From: Terriglobus roseus
GTDB taxonomy: Bacteria > Acidobacteriota > Terriglobia > Terriglobales > Acidobacteriaceae
Direction: 5' to 3'
Length of the DNA stretch: 64,000 bases
NCBI RefSeq assembly: GCF_900102185.1
Contig: NZ_LT629690.1
Coordinates: 3,658,001 to 3,722,000 of the forward strand
Under the pieces are notes generated by a model. It did not search any database. It had not been told where the DNA came from and saw nothing but the letters and a program-made list of their open reading frames with translations. Below are positions 16,110 to 25,833 of this stretch, in pieces. The translations under genes were made by a program, and so were the position numbers. Positions within the stretch are counted from its first letter, which is position 1; each line of letters opens with the position of its first letter.

Positions 16110-17777
16110 TTATTCAGTAGCACCACTCGCAACAACCATCGCAAGCGCCTCTTCCGTGGGTTCACCACTCTCTGCCGCTGCGTCGTTCAAATCTTCAACA
16201 AATGGATCTTCCTCGATCTCTTGATACACCTGCCAGCCCCGCAGACACGCAGCCACCGCAGAAATGCAGAGCACAATGGTAAGTTCCCACTGATGCCCCG
16301 GCTCTTTTCCGGTCAGCATCTTCGACAGCTTGTTCGTGAGCGTGTCGAAGGAAAGAAACGTAATTCCAAACATCAGGAACGCGGACACCGAAACTTCTAA
16401 CGGGCGCAATCTGCGACGTCGCACTTTAGTGCGCTCTCGTTCCTGTTCCATACGCTGACGCACGGCATCACGCTTCACCCGCGACTCCTGCGTGAGCCAA
16501 CGTTCTGCCTCCACCACATCAAACGTAATCTTGCGAATCAGATCATCCAGTCCAAGCGCAAGACGCAGCCTTTCGTACGTCTGATTGTGCATGCTGATCT
16601 GGCTCACGAGAGGAAGACGAAACTTCATCCGAAAGTCCAGCAGATGGCTGATCATCCCTCGAAGCGTACTTGCCCGCGTCGCATCATTCGTTGCATTCGC
16701 AGAGCCCTGCTCCACCAGGCTCAGCAAATACGACTGTTCATGGAATGCCAGGATGGCCATCCACAGATAACTCTGCCGCACCCTCGATAAGAACTGGCTC
16801 GCTAGAAAATCATCCGAACCATCAGCAACAGAAGCCGCTCCTTCCAACGAGAAGGCGTGGACAACGCTTTCAAAAGGACAATACAGCGCAGACTCAACTT
16901 CCGTTCGGCTCAACCGATAGTCCGTGGTGTAGCGCCGCGAAAAACGAAACGCAAGTTCCTCAAGGTAAGTACAGGACGGCGAGTGATTCACAACCATCGC
17001 GCTATAACTGAACGTCCGAACACTATCCATCAGTTCGAAGCGCTTCATCGACAACGCATGTCCCAGCATCTCGGTGACGCCAATCGGATCACCATCAGCA
17101 AACGCCGCCAGACGGCAATCATCCTTGCGCGAACGATGCGTCAGGATATGCAGCGCCTCTTCCACCGCAATCGGGTCTACGGGTGTTCCCCCGGAACTCA
17201 CCACCTCCAACTCGGCGACGATAATTCGCAAGTCAGAAGGAAACACAACAAAGATCTCCCGAAACTCCACAAGCAGTTCGGTGGCCGTAGTACTCAGCCT
17301 CCGCTGCGCGGCCTTGGAAAGCCGTAGGCTGAGCCCCTTTTTCGTTGGTCGATACTTCGCTGCATCCGCAGTCGGCCACGCTCGCGGATCACCCGTTGGC
17401 CGCGAGTACATTCCATTCAGCAGATTCAGCCCTTCAGAAGAGGCCTGCAGAGCCGTCACTGAAGCTGTCTTCCCTGCCGGCCCGTGCGATCCAAGCGCTG
17501 CTACAACGGAAGGTTCCAGCTCCGGCGAAACCGACATGCCGCCCGGCACCTCTTTCCAAATGTGAAATGAAAGAGATCGCCCCTCATGCACCAGCGGATG
17601 CTGCGCCCGCACCTTGCCAACACAGTTTGTATGAAATCTCTCGGCAAGAAAGGCCTGTATGCCCTTCACCTTTACATTCGGATTGCCTTCATCCTGATCG
17701 CGCACACTGAAGATCAGAAAAATCCGCGCGTCTCCCACTGCGGGAGCAATCACTTTTCCTGTCGGTGCGGTCTGCAT
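16110..17777 (-). CDS. CorA-like membrane protein with large cytosolic domain
   Basis: This 555-residue protein has an N-terminal mixed domain (about residues 1-190) and a helical region (about 190-440) that includes FRLPLVSQISMHNQTYERL. A long charged helix (KRDAVRQRMEQERERTKVRRRRL) leads to two C-terminal membrane spans (about 462-480 and 497-516). The tail is acidic. Long helix plus two TMs is the CorA architecture, but the GMN selectivity motif of CorA magnesium channels is absent. The ATG at 17777 follows a GGGGG; an upstream in-frame TTG at 17795 is possible. It is the first gene of a two-gene operon with the SBP/HEPN/ribbon protein. A regulated membrane effector or channel is inference. 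Confidence 0.7.
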   Translation of the reverse strand: MQTAPTGKVIAPAVGDARIFLIFSVRDQDEGNPNVKVKGIQAFLAERFHTNCVGKVRAQHPLVHEGRSLSFHIWKEVPGGMSVSPELEPSVVAALGSHGPAGKTASVTALQASSEGLNLLNGMYSRPTGDPRAWPTADAAKYRPTKKGLSLRLSKAAQRRLSTTATELLVEFREIFVVFPSDLRIIVAELEVVSSGGTPVDPIAVEEALHILTHRSRKDDCRLAAFADGDPIGVTEMLGHALSMKRFELMDSVRTFSYSAMVVNHSPSCTYLEELAFRFSRRYTTDYRLSRTEVESALYCPFESVVHAFSLEGAASVADGSDDFLASQFLSRVRQSYLWMAILAFHEQSYLLSLVEQGSANATNDATRASTLRGMISHLLDFRMKFRLPLVSQISMHNQTYERLRLALGLDDLIRKITFDVVEAERWLTQESRVKRDAVRQRMEQERERTKVRRRRLRPLEVSVSAFLMFGITFLSFDTLTNKLSKMLTGKEPGHQWELTIVLCISAVAACLRGWQVYQEIEEDPFVEDLNDAAAESGEPTEEALAMVVASGATE

Positions 17778-17976
17778 GTGAAGCCCCCATCGCAATGCAT
17801 TTCACACAACTACATCTGCAGAGAAAGCACCACGAAACGACGGGGGAATCGTCATGGCGGCTGCACTGACGATCATAAGGGGATGAAGTAAAACTGAGCC
17901 GATAAAATCCGGCGTGGCGTTCTATTTCCTGGTGCGGCATTCGTTTTTTCAACGACCAGGATGAACCGAAGCCGTC

Positions 17977-20121
17977 TTACTTCATCTTGATGCCCGACGG
18001 AACAAAGCTCTCACCCTTCAAATACGCACCCAGACGAATCGGAGCGGCGTGCTCAACCGTAATTGTCCATTCCATCTTTTCGCCGGGCTTGAGCGAAAAC
18101 GGAATCTCCGACGGCGACACAACCCTGCCATCCAGGCCCGGCTCTATCCAAACTTCGAACACTCCACTCCGCGCGCTGCGCCCTTGGTTTTCAATAGCCA
18201 GCTTCGCCTGCGTCGCGCTCACCTCCGTCAACCGACGCGCAATCACCGGCGTGTCGATATCCAGCCCCATCCCCTTCACCCAATCCGGATTCCACACCAC
18301 GCCCTCTGGGTGAACCTGGTTCCCAGCCGAGTCCATGTTCTTCTCCTCGGTCAGCTTGTCGTAGTAGGCCACCCACACCTTGCACCAGCACTCGTTGTCA
18401 TGAATCGCATTGCGCATCGGCAGCCCCGGAGGCTGGTCCAGAAATCCCACCAGTTGCGGATAGCGACTCCGCCACGGCTCTTCCTTGTAAGGCATCGCCT
18501 TCAACCGATTCAACAACGCCGGATTGGTGCCGTCAAAGTAAGCCTTCTGCCATCCCATACCGCGCGCGTCAAAGTGGATGCCAATGTCGTTATTCACAAA
18601 CTTGTTCTTCTCGAAAATGTTGTCGCTGCCGCCACCAATCTTCGCGCCGCGAGCGGCTCCACGCATTACATTGCCCACCACAAGTGACCCGCTGGATTCA
18701 TCATCCAGATAGATGGCGTTGATATCCCCCAGCCCCAGGTTGTGAAAGTAATTGCTACGCACCGTGTTGCCACGTTCTGTCGTGTCCGCGCCAATGTAGT
18801 AAGCGCTCGCATCCGCGGTCTCCATTGCCACGGTATGAATATCGTTTCCTTCAATCACATGGTCATTGCCATGGACCCAGATCGCAAAGTGCGGAGCATG
18901 ATCAATCGTGTTGCCCACAACGCGGTTCCCCACACCCAACACATTGATTCCCGGCGTATACGTGCGCGACCAGCGCGCATAGTCATGAATATGATTGCGA
19001 GCTGCAACATGCCCAGCAGCAGTCAGCGTCTTGCGGTCTCCGCCATCCAGAACAACGCCACCATCACCTGTGTCGCGAATCTCTGAATCTTCTACGGCAT
19101 CCGCATCCCCACCACGGATCACCACGCCAGCATTACCAACATTCGCAACAGTGCAATGCGCAATCCGATCATGACTGCCATCACGAATCACAATCCCGTC
19201 AGCCCGCGTCAACCCAAAATCAAGATCGCGTAACTCCACATACGACGCGCCTTCAACACTCGCCAGCGGGTTATCGAGTAACGAAACCTCAGCAACTCCA
19301 GATGCAATCGGAGAAGGCGGCCAGAAGTACAACACGCCCGCCTGTCGATCCAGATACCACTCGCCCGGTTCATCAAGCTCCTCCAGCACATTCACCACCT
19401 GCCAGCGCTGCCCGCCTCGGTAGTTGTAGTTCGGATTGGGCGCTGCGGTGTCAATGAGATGATGCGCCGTATCGATATGCGTGACACGCTCGTAATGGTC
19501 GGCCCAATCGTAATACCAGTAGCCATGCACCCACGCATCAGGGGCGTTCACCCATCGCGCCGCGCGTTCACCCTCATAAGCAAACTGGTTCTGCGCTTTG
19601 TCTTTCGTGGCTGCATCGGTATAAGCCCAACCGACGTTCGGCCAGCGAGCCAACGTCATCGGCCTGTCGTTGAAGAACAACTCCAGCGCCGAAACATTAG
19701 GCCTTCCCATACCGCGAGAAAGAATCTCTCCGTAGTTGCTAATTCCCTGCGCGCGTAAATCTGCACGCAGAATCTCGCCGCGCCACTTCTTGAATTTCCC
19801 TACCGGCGCGCCACCAACAATTCGCACCTTCTCACCCGCCATAGCACGATAGATCACAGGCGCTGCCGCAGTCCCGCTATCGGCAGCACCAAGCGTAAAG
19901 GTCGCCGTCCTGCGATATTCCCCACCGCGCAGCCAGATCGTGATCGGCGCATCATGCTTCGACACGCGCGCTGCATCTCGTGCACGTTCCAATGAAGCAA
20001 AGGGCCGCGATTTGGTACCGGGATTCGTATCCGAACCTTTCGGCGAAACGTAAAACTCTTCCCCGTAAATCTGCGCCACGGAACAAATCGCGAGAAGAAC
20101 CAGAACCACAAAAGGCCGCAT
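17977..20121 (-). CDS. secreted right-handed beta-helix glycan enzyme, GH141-like
   Basis: This 714-residue exported protein has a signal peptide (MRPFVVLVLLAICSVAQIYG), then EFYVSPKGSDTNPGTKSRPF, the usual entry to a parallel beta-helix. Many rung repeats follow between about residues 290 and 530 (for example NVLGVGNRVVGNTIDHAP and DINAIYLDDESSGSLVVGN). The C-terminal beta domain is small. Size and motifs fit the GH141/polysaccharide-lyase-like helix group. GH141 is the best guess because the partner is a GH127 gene, but this is not proven. The ATG at 20121 is used; a TTG at 20136 is possible. It lies just downstream of the GH127 gene, probably in one transcript. Confidence 0.75.
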   Translation of the reverse strand: MRPFVVLVLLAICSVAQIYGEEFYVSPKGSDTNPGTKSRPFASLERARDAARVSKHDAPITIWLRGGEYRRTATFTLGAADSGTAAAPVIYRAMAGEKVRIVGGAPVGKFKKWRGEILRADLRAQGISNYGEILSRGMGRPNVSALELFFNDRPMTLARWPNVGWAYTDAATKDKAQNQFAYEGERAARWVNAPDAWVHGYWYYDWADHYERVTHIDTAHHLIDTAAPNPNYNYRGGQRWQVVNVLEELDEPGEWYLDRQAGVLYFWPPSPIASGVAEVSLLDNPLASVEGASYVELRDLDFGLTRADGIVIRDGSHDRIAHCTVANVGNAGVVIRGGDADAVEDSEIRDTGDGGVVLDGGDRKTLTAAGHVAARNHIHDYARWSRTYTPGINVLGVGNRVVGNTIDHAPHFAIWVHGNDHVIEGNDIHTVAMETADASAYYIGADTTERGNTVRSNYFHNLGLGDINAIYLDDESSGSLVVGNVMRGAARGAKIGGGSDNIFEKNKFVNNDIGIHFDARGMGWQKAYFDGTNPALLNRLKAMPYKEEPWRSRYPQLVGFLDQPPGLPMRNAIHDNECWCKVWVAYYDKLTEEKNMDSAGNQVHPEGVVWNPDWVKGMGLDIDTPVIARRLTEVSATQAKLAIENQGRSARSGVFEVWIEPGLDGRVVSPSEIPFSLKPGEKMEWTITVEHAAPIRLGAYLKGESFVPSGIKMK

Positions 20122-20151
20122 AGATTTCAAGACCAAAGCAACGCCCCGTTC

Positions 20152-22104
20152 TTAAGTTAGTTTCCAGTAAGTCGCGTAGCGTTCGTGCGCAATCTTGTAG
20201 TACGGCATCAGCGTAACGCTGTCTGCAGAGCCGCTAGCCGGAAGAGTAAAAGTAAGCGGTGATCCAGCAGGCTTTGCCTGTTGAACAAGTGTCGCGGGTT
20301 CTCCCCTCAACATTGGTGGAGCGAAAGGCGTGTTGAGAACAGAACCATAAAGGCGTTCGTTCGCATTCAGATCGCCATGAGGCGGAATGCCCTCACTCCC
20401 AAGCGCACCCGCCAACACGATGGGGCCGTAAACGAATGCAACGATGCGTTCACTTCCCGGCAAAGGAACAGCGCGCAGCTCCATCACCATATCGAGCTCA
20501 ATCACATCATCGTTCTTCCACACGCGTTTCAATTCGATATAAGAACTCGCCTGTGTCGACTCAACAATCGACTTGCCATTGACCTTGACCTTCGCAACGT
20601 GGCTCCAGTGAGGATGCCGCAGATAAACCGTCATCTCAATCGGTCGATCGGTCTTCCATTGCAGCTTGGTCGTACCAGCTTCAGGAAACTGAGTCGTCTG
20701 CGTTAATGACACTCCGGGGCGCAAACGAACCACTGAAGGTATGAAGAGATTCACGTAAATGGAGTCTGCGCCTCGGAAATAGATCGAGTCGTTATACTTC
20801 GCATGGTTCTCCATGCCTGTCCCCGTGCAGCACCAGAAAGAATCAGTCGGAGTGCAGTATAGCTTCATATATCCCGGCCGATTCCCCTGGAAGTAAGTCA
20901 CCATGCCAGTGTCCGGGTCCTGCGAAGCAAGAATGTCGTTGTACAGCGCACGCTCATAAAAGTCCGCATGCAATGCAGAAGGATTCAGTTCAAACAGCAT
21001 CCTCGTCAGCTTGAGCATGTTGTATTCACAACATGTCTCTGAAGCCTTCGCAGAGAACACATGCTCACTAAAATTCGCCACTGAGAAAAAGTGCTCTTCA
21101 TCACCGTGGTTGCCATTCACAAAAGAACGCGTCATCACAACGGTCTTCCAAAAGAAGGCAGACGCCGCAAGATAATTCTTCTCGCCGGTTAATTGGTAAA
21201 GCCGGTTGAAACCAATGACCTTCGGAATCTGCGTGTTCGCATGAAGACCATCCAGATGATCCCGGGACTTCGAAAGCGGTTCGAGAATCGCTTGATGGCA
21301 GAAGCGCTTCGCGAGTGCAAGATAACGCGCATCACCCGCCATCTCATAAGCATCTGCAAACACTTCATTCATGCCGCCATGCTCCACCTCCAACATCTTC
21401 TGAAACTGCTCCTCCGTAAGAGGAGCAGTTGCCGTCACCGCCCAATCGCAAAACTTGATCAGCACTTCCAGCGCCACAGGGTTGTCGGTATAGACACGCG
21501 CATCCCGCAAACCTGCATACACCTTGTGCAGCGTGTACCAGGGCACACCGGTGTACTTCTTCCCGCTAAGAACGGTAGCCATCAGGCCATTGCCTTCAGG
21601 AAATGCACTGACAAGCCCCGTCTCACCCGCAACCTGACAATCGCGAAGTTCATTCACGATATAGTCGGCGCGCTGCTTGAATCGTTCATCGCGGGTGGCT
21701 CCGTACATCAAAGAGCACGCCGACAGATAGTGTCCCAGCGTATGACCCTGGCAATGAATATCAGCCCACGTCGGCGCCGACTCCCAGCCGCCATAGACTT
21801 CTGCTTTAGGTTGCAGACCGGCGTTTACACGAAAAGTGTGAAGCATCCGATCCGGCTGCAAGCTCAACAAATAGCCTTGGCTCTTAGTACGTGCCCTGAG
21901 AAATGGCCCATCCAAAAGGTCAACATCCCCAAGAGCAAACGGAGTCGCTATTCGCGTAACTGGGGACGGTGACGTATCTGGCGGCTGCTCCGCAGAGTAA
22001 GTCTCAGACGCAGCAAAGGTTCTGGGGCTCGCGGCAGCAAGCCCCACACTTCCAATTCCCTTGAGCAATCCACGACGAGAGAGGCCGATTTGATCTTGTG
22101 CCAT
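20152..22104 (-). CDS. GH127 family glycoside hydrolase (beta-L-arabinofuranosidase-like)
   Basis: This 650-residue enzyme has a Tat signal (LSRRGLLKGIGSVGLAAA, Arg10-Arg11). The (alpha/alpha)6-barrel carries family motifs HCQGHTLGHYLSA, ASETCCEYNMLKLTR (about residues 354-368) and FWCCTGTGMENHAKY (about 423-437). GH127 enzymes use a zinc-bound cysteine nucleophile, and the paired Cys in these two motifs fit that site. The substrate is probably beta-L-arabinofuranosyl or a related plant-wall residue outside the cytoplasm. The start at 22104 gives a complete Tat signal. The next gene, a beta-helix enzyme, follows within about 30 bases. Confidence 0.92.
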   Translation of the reverse strand: MAQDQIGLSRRGLLKGIGSVGLAAASPRTFAASETYSAEQPPDTSPSPVTRIATPFALGDVDLLDGPFLRARTKSQGYLLSLQPDRMLHTFRVNAGLQPKAEVYGGWESAPTWADIHCQGHTLGHYLSACSLMYGATRDERFKQRADYIVNELRDCQVAGETGLVSAFPEGNGLMATVLSGKKYTGVPWYTLHKVYAGLRDARVYTDNPVALEVLIKFCDWAVTATAPLTEEQFQKMLEVEHGGMNEVFADAYEMAGDARYLALAKRFCHQAILEPLSKSRDHLDGLHANTQIPKVIGFNRLYQLTGEKNYLAASAFFWKTVVMTRSFVNGNHGDEEHFFSVANFSEHVFSAKASETCCEYNMLKLTRMLFELNPSALHADFYERALYNDILASQDPDTGMVTYFQGNRPGYMKLYCTPTDSFWCCTGTGMENHAKYNDSIYFRGADSIYVNLFIPSVVRLRPGVSLTQTTQFPEAGTTKLQWKTDRPIEMTVYLRHPHWSHVAKVKVNGKSIVESTQASSYIELKRVWKNDDVIELDMVMELRAVPLPGSERIVAFVYGPIVLAGALGSEGIPPHGDLNANERLYGSVLNTPFAPPMLRGEPATLVQQAKPAGSPLTFTLPASGSADSVTLMPYYKIAHERYATYWKLT

Positions 22105-22229
22105 CGCTGAAGAAACGTATCGACCGAATCATACGCCGCCTCCAGAAGCAAAGTCTCCGGCAACGCGCTCTAAGCCGTCACTAACGAACACGCACGCGCA
22201 AACAATTCAAGCCTTCCAATCCAGCATGG

Positions 22230-23717
22230 CTAGACCTCGTCATAGGCAGGCATCGGTGAAATGTTCACCTCGCCGTCCTTACGACGGAGCAAACGATCGC
22301 AACTTTCGCTAAGACCGTGAACATGCAGCATCTTGCCGACATCTCGATAACGCTTCGCAAGCGATTCAATCGCTTCCAGAGCGGAGGAATCCATGATCCG
22401 TGCATGATCGAAATCAAGATACGTGTCAATCGGATCAGTCTTCGGACTAAAGAATGCAGTGAATTGAGCTGTAGACGCGAAAAAAAGGCTGCCGCGAAGC
22501 CGGTATGTCTTCGTGTCATTCTCTTCAACAATGTCGGCCTCAAGTTGCTGCGCATGATCCCACGCGAAAACAAGCGCAGCAATAACAATCCCCGCAACAA
22601 CAGCCGTCGCCAGATTCGTAAGTACGGTGATCAGCGTAACGATCACCATCACTGCCGTGTCGTGCTTCGGAATGCGAAAGAAGTTCTGCAGGCTCTTCCA
22701 ATTGAACGTCTCCGCGGACACCACGAACATAACTCCCACAAGCGCAGCAAGCGGAATACGTTCAATAAGCCGCGACCCCGCAAGGATGAAAGACAAAAGC
22801 AAACAGCCCGCTGCAATGCCGGATAGACGGCGTCTGCCACCGGAGTTCAGATTGATCATCGATTGCCCAATCATCGCGCAGCCGCCCATACCCGTGAAGA
22901 GCGATCCCACAATGTTGCCCAGGCCCTGAGCCATCGATTCGCGATTCGGTTCGCCCACGGTATCGGTGATCTCATCAATCAAATTCAACGTGAGCAACGT
23001 TTCCACAAGCCCAATGGTGGCCAGCACAAAAGCATACGGAAGCGTGATGCGCAGAGTCGCCATCGTGTATGGAACAACTGGGAGATGGAATCTTGGAAGC
23101 GTGCCATGTATTGAGGCAAGGTCGCCAACCGTACGCGTATGAATCCCAAAAGCCAGCACACAAACAGTAGCTGCAAGTATGCCTGCCAGTGCAGATGGAA
23201 ATGCCTTCGTCAATTTCGGAAGAAGAACCGTTACGACCACCGTAACCGCAATCAGCCCAAACATTGTGATCAGTGACGACATCGGAAGCCAATGCTGACT
23301 TCCATCGGGCATACGCTCGCGCAGATGCTGAAATTGCGCAGAAGCAATGATGATCGCCAGGCCATTCACAAAACCCAGCATGACGGAGTGCGGCACCATG
23401 CGGATCAGTTTGCCGAAACGAAACGCTGCGAAGAGAAGCTGAAGGATACCGGTGAGAAGAATGGTCGCGAAAAGATATTCAATGCCATGCTGAACAACCA
23501 GTGCAGCCGACACCACAGCCATGGAGCCAGCCGCGCCAGATATCATTCCCGGACGACCACCAAAAATCGCAGCGATAAGACAGAGGATAAAGGCAGCGTA
23601 GAGACCGTTAAGCGGGTTAACGTGTGCCACCAGCGAGAAGCCAACAACTTCCGGCACAAGCGACAAAGCGGCCGTAAGGCCCGCAAGGACCTCAGACCGG
23701 ACGATTCGGATGTTCAA
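22230..23717 (-). CDS. SulP family anion transporter with STAS domain
   Basis: This protein of about 495 residues is a membrane carrier. It opens with VRSEVLAGLTAALSLVPEVVGF, followed by NPLNGLYAAF, the first SulP helices. GGRPGMISGAAGSMAVV and GMGGCAMIGQSMINLNSGGR are conserved loops. A C-terminal STAS domain (from about residue 400) contains LDFDHARIMDSSALEAIE. It exchanges or takes up anions such as sulfate or bicarbonate. A TTG at 23717 with GGAAAG upstream gives the short N-terminus usual for the family; an ATG at 23864 would add 49 atypical residues. The gene is divergent from the DHA2 pump. Confidence 0.88.
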   Translation of the reverse strand: MNIRIVRSEVLAGLTAALSLVPEVVGFSLVAHVNPLNGLYAAFILCLIAAIFGGRPGMISGAAGSMAVVSAALVVQHGIEYLFATILLTGILQLLFAAFRFGKLIRMVPHSVMLGFVNGLAIIIASAQFQHLRERMPDGSQHWLPMSSLITMFGLIAVTVVVTVLLPKLTKAFPSALAGILAATVCVLAFGIHTRTVGDLASIHGTLPRFHLPVVPYTMATLRITLPYAFVLATIGLVETLLTLNLIDEITDTVGEPNRESMAQGLGNIVGSLFTGMGGCAMIGQSMINLNSGGRRRLSGIAAGCLLLSFILAGSRLIERIPLAALVGVMFVVSAETFNWKSLQNFFRIPKHDTAVMVIVTLITVLTNLATAVVAGIVIAALVFAWDHAQQLEADIVEENDTKTYRLRGSLFFASTAQFTAFFSPKTDPIDTYLDFDHARIMDSSALEAIESLAKRYRDVGKMLHVHGLSESCDRLLRRKDGEVNISPMPAYDEV

Positions 23718-23911
23718 CGTATATTTCTTTCCACAAACCAGCACAGCATCTGCGCGCGGGCGGAGGCCTACTTCGTTGTTGTTGTGATCGTTTGCTGCTC
23801 TTCTCGGGGGCTGCGGTATCCGATAACGGGTCGCGCTCGTAACCTCAGGATAATGTACCAGCATTTATAAAGAAGGCCGTGGGGTTAGATTGAAGTAACG
23901 GGTGCTGCCCT

Positions 23912-25423
23912 ATGACGCAGAACGATAGACCAACGGCCCTCACCCAGCGTCTCGTTCTGGTGGTGACCATTCTCGGTTCCAGCATGGCTTTTCTTGACGG
24001 GACCGCGGTCAACCTGGCTCTGCCCACCCTACAAAAGGTCTTCGTCGTAGACGTCTCCAGCGTGCAATGGGTGATCGAATCATACGCACTCACGCTGGCA
24101 TCGCTGCTGCTTGTCAGCGGTTCCATGGGCGACCGGTACGGACGACGCAAGATCTATATCTACGGCGTCGTGTTGTTCACCGTTGCGTCCGTAATGTGCG
24201 GTCTCGCGAACAGTATCGAATGGCTCATTATCGCCAGAGCCGTGCAGGGTGTCGGGGCAGCACTGCTGGTTCCCGGAAGCCTGGCTTTGATCACCGCGAT
24301 CTTTCCGGAAGATACGCGCGGTAAGGCGATTGGCACATGGTCGGGTTTCTCAGCGCTGACTGCGGCGCTCGGACCTGTAGCCGGCGGATGGCTGATCGAA
24401 CACTTCAGTTGGCGATGGGTCTTCTTCCTGAATGTTCCGCTGGCGCTGGCTGTCGTCATTCTCTCTGTGAAGGTTCCAGAAACGAAGGACGACGACGTAA
24501 CCGGAAGTCTTGACTGGCTTGGAGCGACTCTGACGACATTGGGCCTCGGAGGCATCACGTACGCGTTGATTGAATGGCCTTCGGGAGCGCATCGCAATCT
24601 GCTCGCAGGCATGGCGACCGCCGGGGTCGTCGCTCTTGTTGCGTTCGGACGTCTGGAGCGCCATGCGTCGTCGCCCATGCTTCCGTTTGCTCTATTTCAC
24701 TCGCGCAACTTTACCGGAGCGAACCTGCTGACGTTCTTTGTGTATGCTCCCCTCGGCGCGCTGTTCTTTTTCACGCCACTGGACCTGATCCAAATACAGC
24801 ACTACTCCGCGACAGAGGCCGGAGCGGCGCTGGTGCCGTTTGTGGTGAGCATGTTTGTGTTCTCGCGATGGGCAGGTGCACTGGTGGGGCGCTACGGCGC
24901 GAGACTACCACTTACAGTGGGGCCGCTGATCACATCGGTCGGATTCGCATTGTTCGCACTTGCGCCGCAGAGCGGCCATTACTGGACCAGCTTTCTTCCA
25001 GCGGTGCTGGTTCTTTCGCTGGGGATGACCATCACGGTCGCTCCGCTGACAACAACATTGATGAATGCAGTCCCAACATCCGAGGCGGGCGTAGCTTCAG
25101 GCATCAACAACGCAGTGTCGAGGCTGGCTTCGCTCATCGCGGTGGCCGCATTCGGAGCGTTGATGGTGACGGTGTTCAACAACAGTCTCGATCACCATCT
25201 TGCAACGTTGCACCTGCCTCCAGACGTGTTGGCAGAGATCCATGCAAACCGCCTGCAACTCGCGGCGATTAAGGTTGCAAATATTGAGGCGATGCAGGCA
25301 ATTGCTGCATCTTTTGTGACTGCCTATCGAAACGTAATGTGGGTGGCCGCAGCATCCGTATTCACAGGAGCGCTCATCGCCTGGTTCGTAGTTGTGCCGA
25401 AGGAGCCGCAGCAAGAAGTCTAG
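23912..25423 (+). CDS. MFS drug:H+ antiporter, DHA2 (EmrB/QacA) family
   Basis: This 503-residue membrane transporter has about 14 predicted helices. DHA2 signatures are visible: LDGTAVNLALPTLQ (motif D1 region), GDRYGRRKIYIYG (motif A) and ARAVQGVGAALLVPGSLALI (motifs B and C). It should export toxic compounds by proton antiport; substrates cannot be told. No membrane-fusion partner (EmrA type) is next to it. The gene starts 48 bases from the farthest possible SulP start in a divergent layout, so a shared control region is likely. The nearest small regulator is the HTH gene at 25450-25746 on the other strand. Confidence 0.92.
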   Translation: MTQNDRPTALTQRLVLVVTILGSSMAFLDGTAVNLALPTLQKVFVVDVSSVQWVIESYALTLASLLLVSGSMGDRYGRRKIYIYGVVLFTVASVMCGLANSIEWLIIARAVQGVGAALLVPGSLALITAIFPEDTRGKAIGTWSGFSALTAALGPVAGGWLIEHFSWRWVFFLNVPLALAVVILSVKVPETKDDDVTGSLDWLGATLTTLGLGGITYALIEWPSGAHRNLLAGMATAGVVALVAFGRLERHASSPMLPFALFHSRNFTGANLLTFFVYAPLGALFFFTPLDLIQIQHYSATEAGAALVPFVVSMFVFSRWAGALVGRYGARLPLTVGPLITSVGFALFALAPQSGHYWTSFLPAVLVLSLGMTITVAPLTTTLMNAVPTSEAGVASGINNAVSRLASLIAVAAFGALMVTVFNNSLDHHLATLHLPPDVLAEIHANRLQLAAIKVANIEAMQAIAASFVTAYRNVMWVAAASVFTGALIAWFVVVPKEPQQEV

Positions 25424-25449
25424 AAGCCGGAGCAATAAGTCGAAACGAT

Positions 25450-25746
25450 CTATCGCCGCCAAGGACACTGCGCAGAATACACAGGAGTAGCGGTCACCGA
25501 TTCCTTCTGAACACGGAGCAGCTTCCGCCGGACAAGCCATGCCACAGCAGCCTGCGACGTCGACCGCGAAAGCCCCGTCTCCTCCGCCAGCGTGGAGTGA
25601 CTGGCCGCAACGGGCTGGCCCGTCCTCTCTTGCTCTGCATAGAGCCACAAATACACAAGAAACGCGGCAGGCTTGTGATCGTGCCCAACAAGATCACGCA
25701 TCAGGGTTCCGTGAATGTACGGGTCAAGCACAAGGTTCTTTTTCAT
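25450..25746 (-). CDS. small helix-turn-helix DNA-binding protein
   Basis: This 98-residue protein has a winged-helix-like segment. LVYLWLYAEQERTGQPVAAS is helical, followed by HTH-like STLAEETGLSRSTSQAAVAWL and a basic LVRRKLLRVQKE wing. This resembles a GntR/MarR-type or replication-initiator winged helix without an effector domain. It is convergent with the DHA2 pump, with 26 bases between the stops. It may regulate a neighbour, but no operator was identified. Confidence 0.75.
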   Translation of the reverse strand: MKKNLVLDPYIHGTLMRDLVGHDHKPAAFLVYLWLYAEQERTGQPVAASHSTLAEETGLSRSTSQAAVAWLVRRKLLRVQKESVTATPVYSAQCPWRR

Positions 25747-25833
25747 AGCTTTACCGATAGATGGTATAGCTGCAATCGGTACATTGTCTCCATCTCTCTT
25801 CTGACCTTAGGCTCAATTCCAGGGAGAACGAAA

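Noticed and set aside
16110-17777. Ordinary CorA magnesium channel
   Set aside because: The GMN signature before the second TM is missing and the N-terminal domain is not typical of CorA.
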